From the NCBI GenBank assembly GCA_024398835.1, contig JAKSIK010000003.1, forward strand, positions 62,001-126,000: 64,000 nt of DNA, written 5' to 3'. Every line of letters begins with the position of its first letter. Position 1 is the first letter of the stretch. A program made the translations under genes and the position numbers. Below, piece by piece: positions 26,441-35,552 of the stretch. The notes beneath the pieces were generated by a model. The model did not search any database and was not told the DNA's origin. It saw only the letters and a list, made by a program, of their open reading frames with translations. This DNA is from Fibrobacter sp. (lineage in GTDB: Bacteria; Fibrobacterota; Fibrobacteria; Fibrobacterales; Fibrobacteraceae).

Positions 26441-26694
26441 GTAATAAAGTCTTAGATTTTTTGAAGTTGGGATAAGAAATATTGTATCGTTTTCAGCAGA
26501 ATGCCGTTGGTTTGGAACGTTGATTCCTATTGACTATTTTGCCGGGTCAATGGGGGATTATGTCGGCAAGATTTCAAAATGGGGAACACCTGATGAATTT
26601 AATGGATTTTTGCAAAAAATTTCGGCTCAGCCATGCCAGAATATAAACATTTTGTCGCGACACTCGCCTTGTACTTTTTTCTACTTTTCCCAAT
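26441..26694. other. 254-bp gap before hemL
   Basis: AT-rich sequence after the pnp terminator. A 61-codon open frame (26520-26705) has no ribosome site, overlaps the hemL start and shows no protein-like pattern. The final 50 bp contain TACTTT (26672-26677 and 26682-26687) just before the hemL ATG, a possible -10 region. Nothing else was recognised. Confidence 0.5.
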
Positions 26695-27987
26695 ATGAAC
26701 CATAGCGTTAGCGAAAAACTTTTTGCAGAAGCCAAGACTTTGATGCCGGGCGGCGTGAATAGCCCGGTCCGTGCCTACAGTAACGTGGGGGCTGTTCCTC
26801 CGTTCATCGCCCGCGCGAAGGGCAGTCACATCTTCGATGTGGACGGCAACGAATATGTGGATTATGTGGGCAGTTGGGGCCCGATGATGCTCGGCCACGC
26901 TCATGACGCGGTTATCAAGGCGGTGGCGGCGACGGCTGAAAACGGACTCAGTTTCGGCGCTCCGTGCGGCTTGGAATCGGAACTGGCGAAACTCGTGATG
27001 AGCCTTGTACCCAGCGTAGAAATGATTCGCATGGTGAACAGCGGCACCGAAGCAACGATGAGCGCCATCCGTGCGGCGCGAGGCTTTACCGGTCGCGACA
27101 AGATTATCAAGTTCGAAGGCTGCTACCACGGTCACAGCGATAGCCTCCTCATCAAGGCGGGTTCTGGCATGCTCACGACGGGCAAACCCAGCAGCAAGGG
27201 TGTTCCGGCCGACCTCGCGAAATACACTTTGACGCTCCAGTACAACGATGTGGCGGGCGTCCGCAAAACATTCGACAAGATTGGTGACGAAATCGCGGGC
27301 GTGATTGTGGAACCTGTCGCGGGCAACATGGGTGTTGTTCCTGCGAAGCCCGAATTTTTGCAGGCCCTTTCCGAAGAAACCAAGAAGCACGGCGCCCTTT
27401 TGATTATGGACGAAGTGATGACGGGCTTCCGTGTGGGTATCCATTGCGCGCAAGGTTTGTACGGCATCAAGCCGGACCTCACCACATTCGGGAAAATCAT
27501 TGGTGGCGGCATGCCGGTGGGCGCTTATGGCGGTCGCCTGGATGTGATGCAGCAGATTGCTCCATTGGGCGGCATTTACCAGGCGGGAACATTGTCCGGG
27601 AATCCGGTCGCCATGGCGGCGGGCCTTGCCACGATGCGTGAACTCAGCGGCAATCCTGAACATTATGTGCGCGCCGAACGCTCCACGACGAACTTGCTCA
27701 ATGGCCTCAAGGACGCGGCTGCTTCTGCGGGGATTCCGCTCACCGCGAACCAGGTGGGCTCTATGGGCTGCATCTTCTTTACGGTCGGCCCCGTGCAGTG
27801 CTTTGCCGACGTGCAAAAGTCCGATTTGGAACTGTTCCGCAGGTACTTCCTCGGGATGCTCGACGAAGGCATCTACTTGGCCCCGAGCCAGTTCGAAGCG
27901 ATTTTCGTGAGTTCCGCCCACACCGACACCGACATCCAAAAGACAGTGGATGCCGCCAAAAGAGTCTTCAGACAATTAGCTAAATAG
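26695..27987 (+). CDS. hemL: glutamate-1-semialdehyde 2,1-aminomutase
   Basis: 430 residues, standard length. This PLP enzyme converts glutamate-1-semialdehyde to 5-aminolevulinate in the C5 route to heme. Clear motifs are [13 protein letters not shown], the [15 protein letters not shown] phosphate-binding loop, [18 protein letters not shown] and [18 protein letters not shown] with the Schiff-base Lys267. No Shine-Dalgarno precedes the ATG. The gene favours GCG, GTG and CTC codons more than rpsO-pnp and the following gene do. Its last 8 bp overlap the convergent membrane-protein gene. Other heme genes are not nearby. Confidence 0.97.
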   Translation: MNHSVSEKLFAEAKTLMPGGVNSPVRAYSNVGAVPPFIARAKGSHIFDVDGNEYVDYVGSWGPMMLGHAHDAVIKAVAATAENGLSFGAPCGLESELAKLVMSLVPSVEMIRMVNSGTEATMSAIRAARGFTGRDKIIKFEGCYHGHSDSLLIKAGSGMLTTGKPSSKGVPADLAKYTLTLQYNDVAGVRKTFDKIGDEIAGVIVEPVAGNMGVVPAKPEFLQALSEETKKHGALLIMDEVMTGFRVGIHCAQGLYGIKPDLTTFGKIIGGGMPVGAYGGRLDVMQQIAPLGGIYQAGTLSGNPVAMAAGLATMRELSGNPEHYVRAERSTTNLLNGLKDAAASAGIPLTANQVGSMGCIFFTVGPVQCFADVQKSDLELFRRYFLGMLDEGIYLAPSQFEAIFVSSAHTDTDIQKTVDAAKRVFRQLAK

Positions 27988-30586
27988 TCGTTTTTTTATT
28001 TCTTCTAAGGGCGACAATACCCAGAATGATGAGAAGTATTGTTGCAATAGCAGCAATCTTTAAGCACATGTGGAATGGCTGGGAGCGATATTCCATGCGC
28101 ACTTCGGACTTGCCTTTGGGTACTTCAATGGCACGCAGTGTACCGAAGGCCTTGAACACCTTGGTCTCGCTGCCATTGACGTAAGCCTTCCAGTAGGGAT
28201 GGTAGTTTCCGGCCACCACCATGATGGAGGGACGGTCCGTTTCCACTGCAAACACCTGAGTGTCCATTTTCGGACTTGCAATAAGCTTTGCCTTGCCTTC
28301 AGGAGCACCTTCGCTTCCCTTGTTCGTTGGGGCTTCGGAAAGGATTGCCTTTTCGCGGTATTCAAATCCGTTTCTGAGGGCGTTGATGGCGGCATCATCA
28401 TCCATCACAACGGCACTACCATACAAGTATGCTTCTCCCATGGCTGTGGAAATTGGCATGTAAGTGGTGCCCTGACGGCTGTCAAAAATGATAGCTCCGA
28501 TGTTCATCAAATCTAAGAAGGGGTGAGCCGCATCGGGATTATTGATGTTCAAGAGGTAGTTGGCATCGTTTTGTCCGCCGCGGAAGGCGCGGTAAGTTCC
28601 AAGCTCGTTGTCGTGGAAACCTTCGGCATTGCGCAGGTGGTATTGGGAAAGTGCATTCCCGCTGATGGCCTTGTTCTGGCTTAGGGAAAGCACGCGAGGT
28701 GTATTCAGACTGTCCGCTTTGTAGGGTGTCTTGATGGCATTGACAATCCCATTCCCGGGCTGTAGATATTGCTTTGCGGGCACATTTTGGATGAATGCTC
28801 CGTTGATGAAGAACAGTTCTACACCAGCGGCAATGGTGAGGATGCAGACCTTGTATGCAACGGAACCTTTCCATTTGAAAATCGCCCAAGTGACGGCGAT
28901 AATTGCGAGAATGAGAATGAAGCCTGGAATGACTTTACCGGCGGTGACATTCATGACCACTTCATTGAGTGGCTTGAAGTAGGGAGCAGCCACCGGATCG
29001 CTCATCAGCTTTTGCCCGCTCATGAGGAAAAGCCCGATGAAGGCAAACCCGACAATAACGCAAACCTGAATGGCTCTGGATGTTCCTGGCAGTTTCTGCT
29101 TGAATGCGTTTGTGAAATTCTGGATGTTGAGTGCTTTGCCCTGGTCATCAACGCTCATCACGCCGAGAGCAACAATGGCGTAGAGAACCATTACCACCAA
29201 GCCAAAACCGCTAATGAAGAGGGTCCAGTTGAATCTCGCGATAACTGCAATGAAAAGTAGCACAATGAACATTACGGTTCCGTGCAAGAGTGCCTTCTTG
29301 TTTTTGACCGCTTCCGCACTTTCGTCTGCGAGAGCCTTTACCACAGGGGCCGCCATCATCACAAGGAGGAGGGGAAGCCAGAACAGCGCCATGCCGGGAG
29401 CGCGGAAACTCTTTGCTCCAGGGAGAATGTTGTACCAGAGTTTGAACAGGGGAGAGTGAATTCCCATGCCATAGCTGAGCGCGAGAACTGCGCCTAGACC
29501 CCAGAAAACGGCAGTGCGGCGCTTACCAGGGAGAAAGAGGCAAAGGAATCCGAGGAACGTGAGAAGGGCGCCTGCGTTGTTGTGGTCCAACTTGAAGGAG
29601 TTGTGACCCCAATAGAAGGGTGAACCCTGGCTCCCTGCAGATGCCATTGCACGATATTCCTCCATGGAGATGTTTACGAAGGAGGAACCCGTCAGGTCAT
29701 TCGTTTTTTCATCCTGGGTATAGACATCTACGCCTACAAAACCGGGAAGTAGCATTTGAGCCAGTTCTTCTTGATGGAGGCACCAGCTAGTCGCATGGCC
29801 GTAGTTGGTATGTGCCTCATCACCACGAACGGATTGCGTTGTGGTGTAAATGTAGGTAGGGAGAATCTGGAAGCAGGACATGGCGAGCCCCAAAGCCAAT
29901 GCAATTGCTGCTAGTCCAAGGCGTTTCCCTTTTGTAGCAAGACCATCGGCGTGGAACGCCACTTCGTATAAGGCATAGAAACCGGCTCCCCAGAGGAAGA
30001 AGTAGGTGAGCTGGATGTGCGAACCAAGAATCATCCATACAATGCTTAGGGCAAGAACGATGAGATAGGGAAGGCTGCCTGTACGGATGACTTTGCGAAT
30101 GGCGAGAAGGGCAAGAGGGGCGATGGCAAAAACCATCATCTTTCCATCGTGGCCGCCATAGATGTAGGTGAAGTATTCGGGAGAGAATGCGTATAAGAAC
30201 CCGAGTAGAGCGCCCCACCAGCGGCTTCCTGTCAGATTCCATGCAAGGAGGAACGCACTAATGAACGCAACCCAGATGGTTGCGATGAACTTCATTCCTA
30301 CTGCTCTGGCAGGATCTGTAAGGAATTGTACCCAAACTAGCGGGTGATACACGTCGGCGAATGCGGCGTCAATGGTAGGTACTCCACCTAGACGGCTGTC
30401 ATCCCATTCCGTCATCACAACGTTTTCTGCACGAAGGATTCTAGACCCGATGCCGTTGAGTTGGTCGCTGTTCAGCATCAGTAAATCGGGATTGAACACG
30501 AATTCCCGGAATACAATTAAAAGAATGACGAGAAATAATACCGCAATACTTCCGAAAAATACGGAATTCTTTTCAAAGATTTTCAT
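27980..30586 (-). CDS. YfhO-like multi-spanning membrane protein (GT-C type)
   Basis: 868 residues with about 13 membrane helices. After the first helix there is a large loop with [15 protein letters not shown] and [14 protein letters not shown], typical of the YfhO/GT-C glycosyltransferase-like family where acidic residues in the first outer loop matter for catalysis. A soluble stretch (about residues 620-835) precedes the last helix and ends with a beta-rich domain ([16 protein letters not shown]) common in this family. YfhO proteins are linked to glycosylation of envelope polymers, but the substrate here is unknown. A 36-residue ORF sits 11 bp upstream in the same direction. Confidence 0.85.
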   Translation of the reverse strand: MKIFEKNSVFFGSIAVLFLVILLIVFREFVFNPDLLMLNSDQLNGIGSRILRAENVVMTEWDDSRLGGVPTIDAAFADVYHPLVWVQFLTDPARAVGMKFIATIWVAFISAFLLAWNLTGSRWWGALLGFLYAFSPEYFTYIYGGHDGKMMVFAIAPLALLAIRKVIRTGSLPYLIVLALSIVWMILGSHIQLTYFFLWGAGFYALYEVAFHADGLATKGKRLGLAAIALALGLAMSCFQILPTYIYTTTQSVRGDEAHTNYGHATSWCLHQEELAQMLLPGFVGVDVYTQDEKTNDLTGSSFVNISMEEYRAMASAGSQGSPFYWGHNSFKLDHNNAGALLTFLGFLCLFLPGKRRTAVFWGLGAVLALSYGMGIHSPLFKLWYNILPGAKSFRAPGMALFWLPLLLVMMAAPVVKALADESAEAVKNKKALLHGTVMFIVLLFIAVIARFNWTLFISGFGLVVMVLYAIVALGVMSVDDQGKALNIQNFTNAFKQKLPGTSRAIQVCVIVGFAFIGLFLMSGQKLMSDPVAAPYFKPLNEVVMNVTAGKVIPGFILILAIIAVTWAIFKWKGSVAYKVCILTIAAGVELFFINGAFIQNVPAKQYLQPGNGIVNAIKTPYKADSLNTPRVLSLSQNKAISGNALSQYHLRNAEGFHDNELGTYRAFRGGQNDANYLLNINNPDAAHPFLDLMNIGAIIFDSRQGTTYMPISTAMGEAYLYGSAVVMDDDAAINALRNGFEYREKAILSEAPTNKGSEGAPEGKAKLIASPKMDTQVFAVETDRPSIMVVAGNYHPYWKAYVNGSETKVFKAFGTLRAIEVPKGKSEVRMEYRSQPFHMCLKIAAIATILLIILGIVALRRNKKTTI

Positions 30587-30597
30587 AATCCAACTTT

Positions 30598-30708
30598 TTA
30601 GTCAATAGTGTTTTCATCAATCTGGGTGGTTTTGACCAGACTGTAAATGCCGAATGCCGAAATGATGCAAACGGCTGCGACGACCACATATTTTATGAGT
30701 TTTGCCAT
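30598..30708 (-). CDS. 36-residue single-helix membrane protein
   Basis: ATG at 30708 follows an excellent AAGGAG site at 5-nt-type spacing (AAGGAGACCCTT-ATG). It encodes MAKLIKYVVVAAVC, then IISAFGIYSLVKTTQI and a short acidic tail before TAA: one membrane helix of about 20 residues. It lies between the ArsR-methyltransferase gene (16 bp) and the YfhO-like gene (11 bp), all in one direction, so it is probably translated from the same mRNA. It may be a small partner of the membrane protein; function unknown. Confidence 0.7.
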   Translation of the reverse strand: MAKLIKYVVVAAVCIISAFGIYSLVKTTQIDENTID

Positions 30709-30724
30709 AAGGGTCTCCTTGTGT

Positions 30725-31681
30725 CTAAACCTTATCAATCTTTTCCAGAATCATGCAGATGACGGGGAGTTTCTTATCCACCTCGTTTTCGCTAGGGATG
30801 ATTTCGGAGAGGATGATTTTGCAATTAAATTCTTTAACGAAAAACTCCAGTTGCTTGCTATCGAAGCCAAGCCAGATGTGCCCATGGGTGGTACGGAAGG
30901 ATTCTTCCTTGTGCTGTGCCAGGTCTAGTAGGGCGAGTGTTCCACCGGGCTTGAGGATGCGGATGGCTTCCTTTAAGGCTAATCGCGGGTCCATTGCATG
31001 ATGGAGCACCTGACTCATCAACACCAAATCGGCAAAGTCAGAAGGAAGTCCGGTCTGGGTCATGTCCGCCACTTTCGGGGTGATGTTGTCGAAACCCTTG
31101 TGCTTGATGATGCGTTGTAGGCCGGAAATGACTTTGGGGTCGCAATCTAATGCTGTCACATGCTTGCAGCGGGTAGCGAGCATTAAGGAGAGGTCTCCGC
31201 CCTCGCCACAACCGATGTCCACCGCATTTTCAAAGGGAATCATCAGCTTGCTGAAGAGGCTGATTTGCGCCTTAAGACTACCGCCGGCCTGGTCCAGCTT
31301 GTGAATCTGGCCCTTGGTCTTATCGGTACGTTCCTGCAGTTTCTGTTCTGCGCGGCATTGGATGATGTCGTGGTCCGGAAGGTTGTTGTAGGCATCCCGG
31401 ATGATGGAAAGAACCCGATTGCTGAGGAGCAGTTCTTCGCTGAGGCCGTAGTAGGCCTTGATGCCATCTCGGCGGTCTTTCAGAAGGTTGCAACTGGAGA
31501 GTTTTGCAAGGTGCCTACTGGCGTTGCTCTGGTGAATGTCTAGAATGTCCTTGATTTCATTAACAGTCCATTCCGCCTGATCCAGAAGCATGAGAATCTT
31601 GAGACGCATTTCGTCGGAAATGGCCGAGAAAAGTTCCATGCTCGGTATGATAGGCTCGCGAATGGGTTCCTGACTAGACAC
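30725..31681 (-). CDS. ArsR-type HTH fused to SAM methyltransferase
   Basis: 318 residues from GTG 31681, chosen because GGAGG lies 4 nt upstream; a longer frame to 31792 would run into the divergent PAP2 gene. An N-terminal winged helix (MELFSAISDEMRLKILMLL ... VNEIKDILDIHQSNASRHLAKL) is the ArsR signature. The C-terminal half is a class I SAM methyltransferase: VDIGCGEGGD (motif I), LDCD, MSQVLHHAMDP and ILKPGGTLALLDL. Such fusions are thought to be regulators or small-molecule methylases sensing metal or methionine metabolites. No clear metal-binding CxC is present. It is divergent from the PAP2 gene, with only about 50 bp between. Confidence 0.88.
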   Translation of the reverse strand: MSSQEPIREPIIPSMELFSAISDEMRLKILMLLDQAEWTVNEIKDILDIHQSNASRHLAKLSSCNLLKDRRDGIKAYYGLSEELLLSNRVLSIIRDAYNNLPDHDIIQCRAEQKLQERTDKTKGQIHKLDQAGGSLKAQISLFSKLMIPFENAVDIGCGEGGDLSLMLATRCKHVTALDCDPKVISGLQRIIKHKGFDNITPKVADMTQTGLPSDFADLVLMSQVLHHAMDPRLALKEAIRILKPGGTLALLDLAQHKEESFRTTHGHIWLGFDSKQLEFFVKEFNCKIILSEIIPSENEVDKKLPVICMILEKIDKV

Positions 31682-31733
31682 TTTGCCTCCAGTTACTTCT
31701 AAAGAGGAATATAATTTTTTAGTTTGAGTGTTG

Positions 31734-32585
31734 ATGAGAAAGTCCTTCGTAAAATTACTGATTTTCACCTTTGTTGCCTGTTTTGGACCCACAAAAGGTT
31801 GGTGTGCGGAGGATGATTGTCCGTCAGAAAAAATTTTACCGCGATTTGAAGTTTCTTTGTATAGCGATATTCCGCTGGTGATTGGCTCAGCAGCAATTAG
31901 TTTGTATGGAAACTATCGGGCATCCCAGATGGATAAACCTTTGGAAGACGAAATTCGCCCTGAATCAAGGCTCCTTCCTTGGGATAAACCTATTGCTGGC
32001 CGCTATGATGAAAATGCGGCTAGGGCCAGCCAGTATGCGGCTGTTCTTGGAGCCATGCCTCTTGTGCTTGGAGGAATTTCCATTGCTCGCGATGAAGCTA
32101 CTTGGGGCGAATTCGGGGCTTTTACCTTGATGTTTGCGGAGGCGCTTGCCATTCAAAATGGAATTAACATGCTGGCGCGCTCCTTGGAAGTTTGGCCACG
32201 GCCCTATATTTACGGCAAGTCTGGCGATGCGCTTCGTGAGGCGGAAGACGCAGATGCAGAGGCTTACGGCTCCTTCTTCTCAGGGCACGCTTCTGCGGCG
32301 TTTATGGTGGCTACCTTCACCTCGGAATGGTTCTCCACCATCTATCCCAATTCTCCATACAAATCTCTGGTTTGGACCAGCACCATGTCTCTGGCCGGTT
32401 TCGTCGGGGTACTTCGCATCGCGGCTGGAAGGCATTATCCGACGGACGTAGCCGCTGGCGCTCTTGTAGGGACGGGTGTGAGTTTGGCGGTGATACGGGC
32501 GCATAAGAAACCTCTCCGAATCGGCGGGAATCAGATTTCCTTCTGGGCGGTGCCAAATAGTGTTGGAACGGTGGTATCGTTCTAA
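31734..32585 (+). CDS. PAP2-family phosphatase, exported or membrane-associated
   Basis: 283 residues from ATG 31734; GTG 31728 and TTG 31731 are also in frame. A signal sequence (LLIFTFVACF ... WCA) comes first. The phosphatase core is recognisable: RSLEVWPRPY (motif 1, Arg in place of the usual Lys), FFSGHASAAF (motif 2) and LRIAAGRHYPTDVAAG (motif 3 with catalytic His and Asp). The family dephosphorylates lipid phosphates such as undecaprenyl pyrophosphate or phosphatidic acid. The remaining hydrophobic stretches could be membrane helices. No good ribosome site precedes the ATG. Confidence 0.88.
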   Translation: MRKSFVKLLIFTFVACFGPTKGWCAEDDCPSEKILPRFEVSLYSDIPLVIGSAAISLYGNYRASQMDKPLEDEIRPESRLLPWDKPIAGRYDENAARASQYAAVLGAMPLVLGGISIARDEATWGEFGAFTLMFAEALAIQNGINMLARSLEVWPRPYIYGKSGDALREAEDADAEAYGSFFSGHASAAFMVATFTSEWFSTIYPNSPYKSLVWTSTMSLAGFVGVLRIAAGRHYPTDVAAGALVGTGVSLAVIRAHKKPLRIGGNQISFWAVPNSVGTVVSF

Positions 32586-32660
32586 ATTGTATGGGCTCGC
32601 AAACTTTTTCTCTAAATAGATATATATTTCCTATAGATTTTTTCTCAACTCAGAATATCG

Positions 32661-33602
32661 ATGAAACGACTCCTTTTTGCATTTATTCTTTCTGCCGGAC
32701 TTGTTTCCGCCGCTACTGCAGCCCCTACCATTAAAGATTCCCGTGATGGCCATAATTACAAAACTATGGCCTCAGGCGAATACAACTGGTTTACGGAAAA
32801 TTTGAGCGCCAAACAACAGGGCGTCTGCCCGGAAGGAACCCATGTTCCCGATATCAAGGAGTGGTCTGCCATAGTGAAGGACCGCTTTACGGGCCCGCGT
32901 AAAAAGCAGAATGTCAAATCCTTTGCCGGTAAGACTAAAGGCTATTATAATGCGAAAGACAAGAAGAAAAAAGTGAAAGGGAAGGATGCTGCCTATTTTG
33001 CTGTTGCAGGTGTAGAAAATCGTGCCATGATGCTGGATTTGAAGCGGGGCTCTGCAAAACAGGTGGAACTCCCTGCAGGTTCCGTAGTTGCAGTCCGTTG
33101 TGTGAGTGAGCGGGATATTTATGCGGAAAAGGGTATTGACCGGAAGGCCATGACCTTCGTGGATCCACGCGACAATCAGACCTACAAGGTGGAAGAGAAG
33201 GCCGGCATGATTTGGATGAAATCCAACTTGAAGTTCGGCTTGAAATCCGCAAAGCAGTGCTTTTTGGAAGATTCAGTTTTCTGTGAGAGACATGGCCGCT
33301 TTTTTGGGCATGCAGAAGCCAAGAAGGCCTGCCCCAAGGGGTGGCATTTGCCCGATGACGGCGAGTGGCGGGATTATCAGAAAGATCAGAAGATAGACTG
33401 GGATAATCTAGGCCGCGGTGGGTGCAGAGATTGGGACGAATACTGCGATGCAGAAAATACGGGCCATTACTGGTCTGCAACATCTATAAAGAAAAACACC
33501 GGACGTTCCTGGGAATTCCGGCGTGTAGGAAAGAGCATCAACCGCACGGACGAAAGCGTTTTGAAGGGGCTTTATGTCCGCTGCGTGACGGATTTGAAAT
33601 AA
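32661..33602 (+). CDS. secreted FISUMP-domain protein
   Basis: 313 residues with a signal peptide (cut after ATAA near residue 21). Two copies of the Fibrobacter succinogenes major paralogous domain are seen: a degenerate first copy (IKDSRDGHNYKTM ... WFTENLSA ... CPEGTHVPDIKEWSAI ... VAVRCVSE) and a fuller second (VDPRDNQTYK ... MIWMKSNLKF ... CPKGWHLPDDGEWRDY ... GHYWSAT ... LYVRCVTD). These domains are surface proteins of unknown role. The stop abuts the stop of the convergent barrel gene with no base between. Confidence 0.92.
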   Translation: MKRLLFAFILSAGLVSAATAAPTIKDSRDGHNYKTMASGEYNWFTENLSAKQQGVCPEGTHVPDIKEWSAIVKDRFTGPRKKQNVKSFAGKTKGYYNAKDKKKKVKGKDAAYFAVAGVENRAMMLDLKRGSAKQVELPAGSVVAVRCVSERDIYAEKGIDRKAMTFVDPRDNQTYKVEEKAGMIWMKSNLKFGLKSAKQCFLEDSVFCERHGRFFGHAEAKKACPKGWHLPDDGEWRDYQKDQKIDWDNLGRGGCRDWDEYCDAENTGHYWSATSIKKNTGRSWEFRRVGKSINRTDESVLKGLYVRCVTDLK

Positions 33603-34637
33603 TTATTTGATGGTGCTGGTGAGGCGGAAGGCGAGACCCACATCACTGAGGGTTTCTTCGCTATATACGCTGAACTGGAGCTTAGATTTTCCGATATTCT
33701 TCACGAGAGCCACGGTCCAGGCCAGTTCGTCTGCATTGGCCTGAATTTCGTCGCGGTCGCGGACGTATTCCAATTCGAACATGAGGTTAGAGAGAATGTC
33801 GAAAGTGGGAAGTTCCAAACCGCCGTAGAAAGGCATGTATTTTTTGCCGGGCTTACCCATGTAGCTGAGTTCGTTGGCCACATAGTTTTCGGCTTCTGTA
33901 TTGATGTCCTCGTCCTGAGTGTAGAGCAGACCGTATTCACCGTAGAGGCGGAGGTGAGGGATAAAGCTATAGCTGGCATAAGCGGCCATGCGGTGGGTGA
34001 GGAAAGCGGTATTCTGCACCACGTCTACGGCATTGCTGCGGTAGGCGACCTTCACTTCTAGAGGGAAGGTGAACTTCATGGCGTCTTCCACACGGACATA
34101 GCCAGTGTTTGCCTTGCCATCCTTGGCGGCTACCATGGCATTCAACTGATTGAGACCATGTTTCCAGCCCATTTCCAAAGCGTTGTGGCTGTAATCGCGC
34201 ATCCAGAGACCGCGGGTGGCCACGTTCTTATCAATGTATGTACCGAAGTGGGTGGATTGAGACCAGTCCGTTTTCCAGCGGCCAATCTTCAGGTTCAGCA
34301 TATCGCTTTCGCCCAGTTTCCACTTGTAGTTCACCCAGTAGAGGTCGGCGAGAATCTTGTCGTAGGCGGTCGTCTTTCCATCGCCATCCTTAATCTTGTT
34401 GCCGAATTCAGGCGCGAAAATGCGGAGCATCACGGTTCCTTCCAGGTTTTCGCTCTTGTACTGGCCGCCCACATTGGCGCGAATCCAGCCGGAACTGAAG
34501 TTGTTGTCGTCATCGGCCAGGGACTTGGTGACCTGGGTCTGAACGTTTCCCTTCAGGGCAAAAGCGTCTTCATCTGCGTTTGCGGTTGCGAAAAATCCGG
34601 CAAACATCAGCGCAGCTGCGATTTTCGTGTATTTCAT
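33603..34637 (-). CDS. outer-membrane beta-barrel (porin-like)
   Basis: 344 residues: signal peptide (AALMFAGFFATANA), then alternating amphipathic strands rich in aromatic residues throughout, without globular motifs. Pieces such as LKIGRWKTDW, FGTYIDKN, VAYRSNAVDVV and LEYVRDRDE recur in the barrel of 59437-60993 (FKVGRWDNT, GGYIDGY, LAYRSNLFDVV, AEYIADRDE), so the two are paralogues. A substrate-channel role is likely but not shown. AAGGAGTC ribosome site before the ATG. Confidence 0.85.
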   Translation of the reverse strand: MKYTKIAAALMFAGFFATANADEDAFALKGNVQTQVTKSLADDDNNFSSGWIRANVGGQYKSENLEGTVMLRIFAPEFGNKIKDGDGKTTAYDKILADLYWVNYKWKLGESDMLNLKIGRWKTDWSQSTHFGTYIDKNVATRGLWMRDYSHNALEMGWKHGLNQLNAMVAAKDGKANTGYVRVEDAMKFTFPLEVKVAYRSNAVDVVQNTAFLTHRMAAYASYSFIPHLRLYGEYGLLYTQDEDINTEAENYVANELSYMGKPGKKYMPFYGGLELPTFDILSNLMFELEYVRDRDEIQANADELAWTVALVKNIGKSKLQFSVYSEETLSDVGLAFRLTSTIK

Positions 34638-34734
34638 TTTGACTCCTTAAATATTTTTACGGCTCAAAGGTAGAATTTTATTGTATTTTTAACCAGTCCA
34701 AAGTGTTTTATTGGATGGTGTTATTGGAGATAAA

Positions 34735-35454
34735 ATGAAAAAATTGCCTTTTGCCCTTTCCCTTGCCCTGGTTGCAAGTTTTGGTGCCACTTCCCTTTTT
34801 GCGAAGGATTTGGCCCCCAACAAGACTCATGCGGTTTTGAACATCACTTATGTGAACGATGACGATGTGCCCCATGCTAAGAAGAAGTTGGTTTTTGTGG
34901 GGGTGAACAAACCCAAGAACAAGATTACTGTAACTACTGATGCCAATGGTGAAGTGAGTTTCATGATTCCTCGTGAAGACAGTTACAAGATTCTTTGCGA
35001 GAGTTTGACGGGGCCTTTTGAATGCGGTGAAACGCCTTATGTCTCTTTAAAGGCCAGCAGTGGCGGTGTCACGGTGGTGTTTGATGATACCCGTGCCGAA
35101 CTTACGGGTGTAACGTTCAAGGCTGGTAGTGCGGAATTGGTGCCCAGTTCACTGAAGACGCTGAACATTGCCATCGATGGCTTGAAGCGGAACGCCAAGG
35201 CCAATGTGGAAATCGAAGGCCATACCAGTTCTGAAGGTAGTGAGGAATTGAACCAGAAACTTTCTGAAGATCGTGCCAGCAGTGTGCGCGCCTACATGAT
35301 TAAGAAGGGAATTTCTCCGGAGCGTGTGACTGCTGTGGGTTATGGCCCAAGTCGTCCGAAGGCTGACAATTCAACGGAAGCGGGTCGTAAGGCCAACCGC
35401 CGTATTGAAATCCGCGTGGTGAACGCAAACGAAGTCAACGCCACACAGGAATGA
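34735..35454 (+). CDS. OmpA-family peptidoglycan-binding protein
   Basis: 239 residues from ATG 34735, placed by a GGAG site 5 nt upstream (an in-frame ATG at 34711 has none). Signal peptide to about residue 24, then a beta-rich domain with Lys-rich turns (about 25-125), then a C-terminal OmpA-like domain: VTFKAGSAELVPSSL, IEGHTSSEGSEELNQKLSEDRA, VTAVGYGPSRP and the NRRIEIRV end. The conserved Asp of the DAP-binding GHTD motif is Ser here (GHTSSEG), as in some family members. It would tether the outer layer to the wall. Confidence 0.92.
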   Translation: MKKLPFALSLALVASFGATSLFAKDLAPNKTHAVLNITYVNDDDVPHAKKKLVFVGVNKPKNKITVTTDANGEVSFMIPREDSYKILCESLTGPFECGETPYVSLKASSGGVTVVFDDTRAELTGVTFKAGSAELVPSSLKTLNIAIDGLKRNAKANVEIEGHTSSEGSEELNQKLSEDRASSVRAYMIKKGISPERVTAVGYGPSRPKADNSTEAGRKANRRIEIRVVNANEVNATQE

Positions 35455-35463
35455 CTCGATAGA

Positions 35464-35552
35464 GTCATTGCGAGGCTTTTAGCCGAAGCAATCTAAGATT
35501 TCTTGTTATTGAGGTTCTTGGATTACCGCGCCACGTTGTGGCTCGTAATGAC
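35464..35552. repeat. imperfect inverted-repeat element entering the cvfB-like gene
   Basis: The left arm begins GTCATTGCGAGGC at 35464; the right arm, read on the minus strand from 35552, begins GTCATTACGAGCC. The arms continue to AATCTAAGA and AATCCAAGA, giving an 89-bp hairpin-like unit. It resembles dispersed GTCATTGCGAG palindromes of several bacterial genomes. The right arm encodes the last nine residues and the stop of the minus-strand gene. Confidence 0.6.

Noticed and set aside
26599..27975. Antisense 458-codon frame over hemL
   Set aside because: Reflects GC-rich third positions of hemL; no ribosome site or domain.
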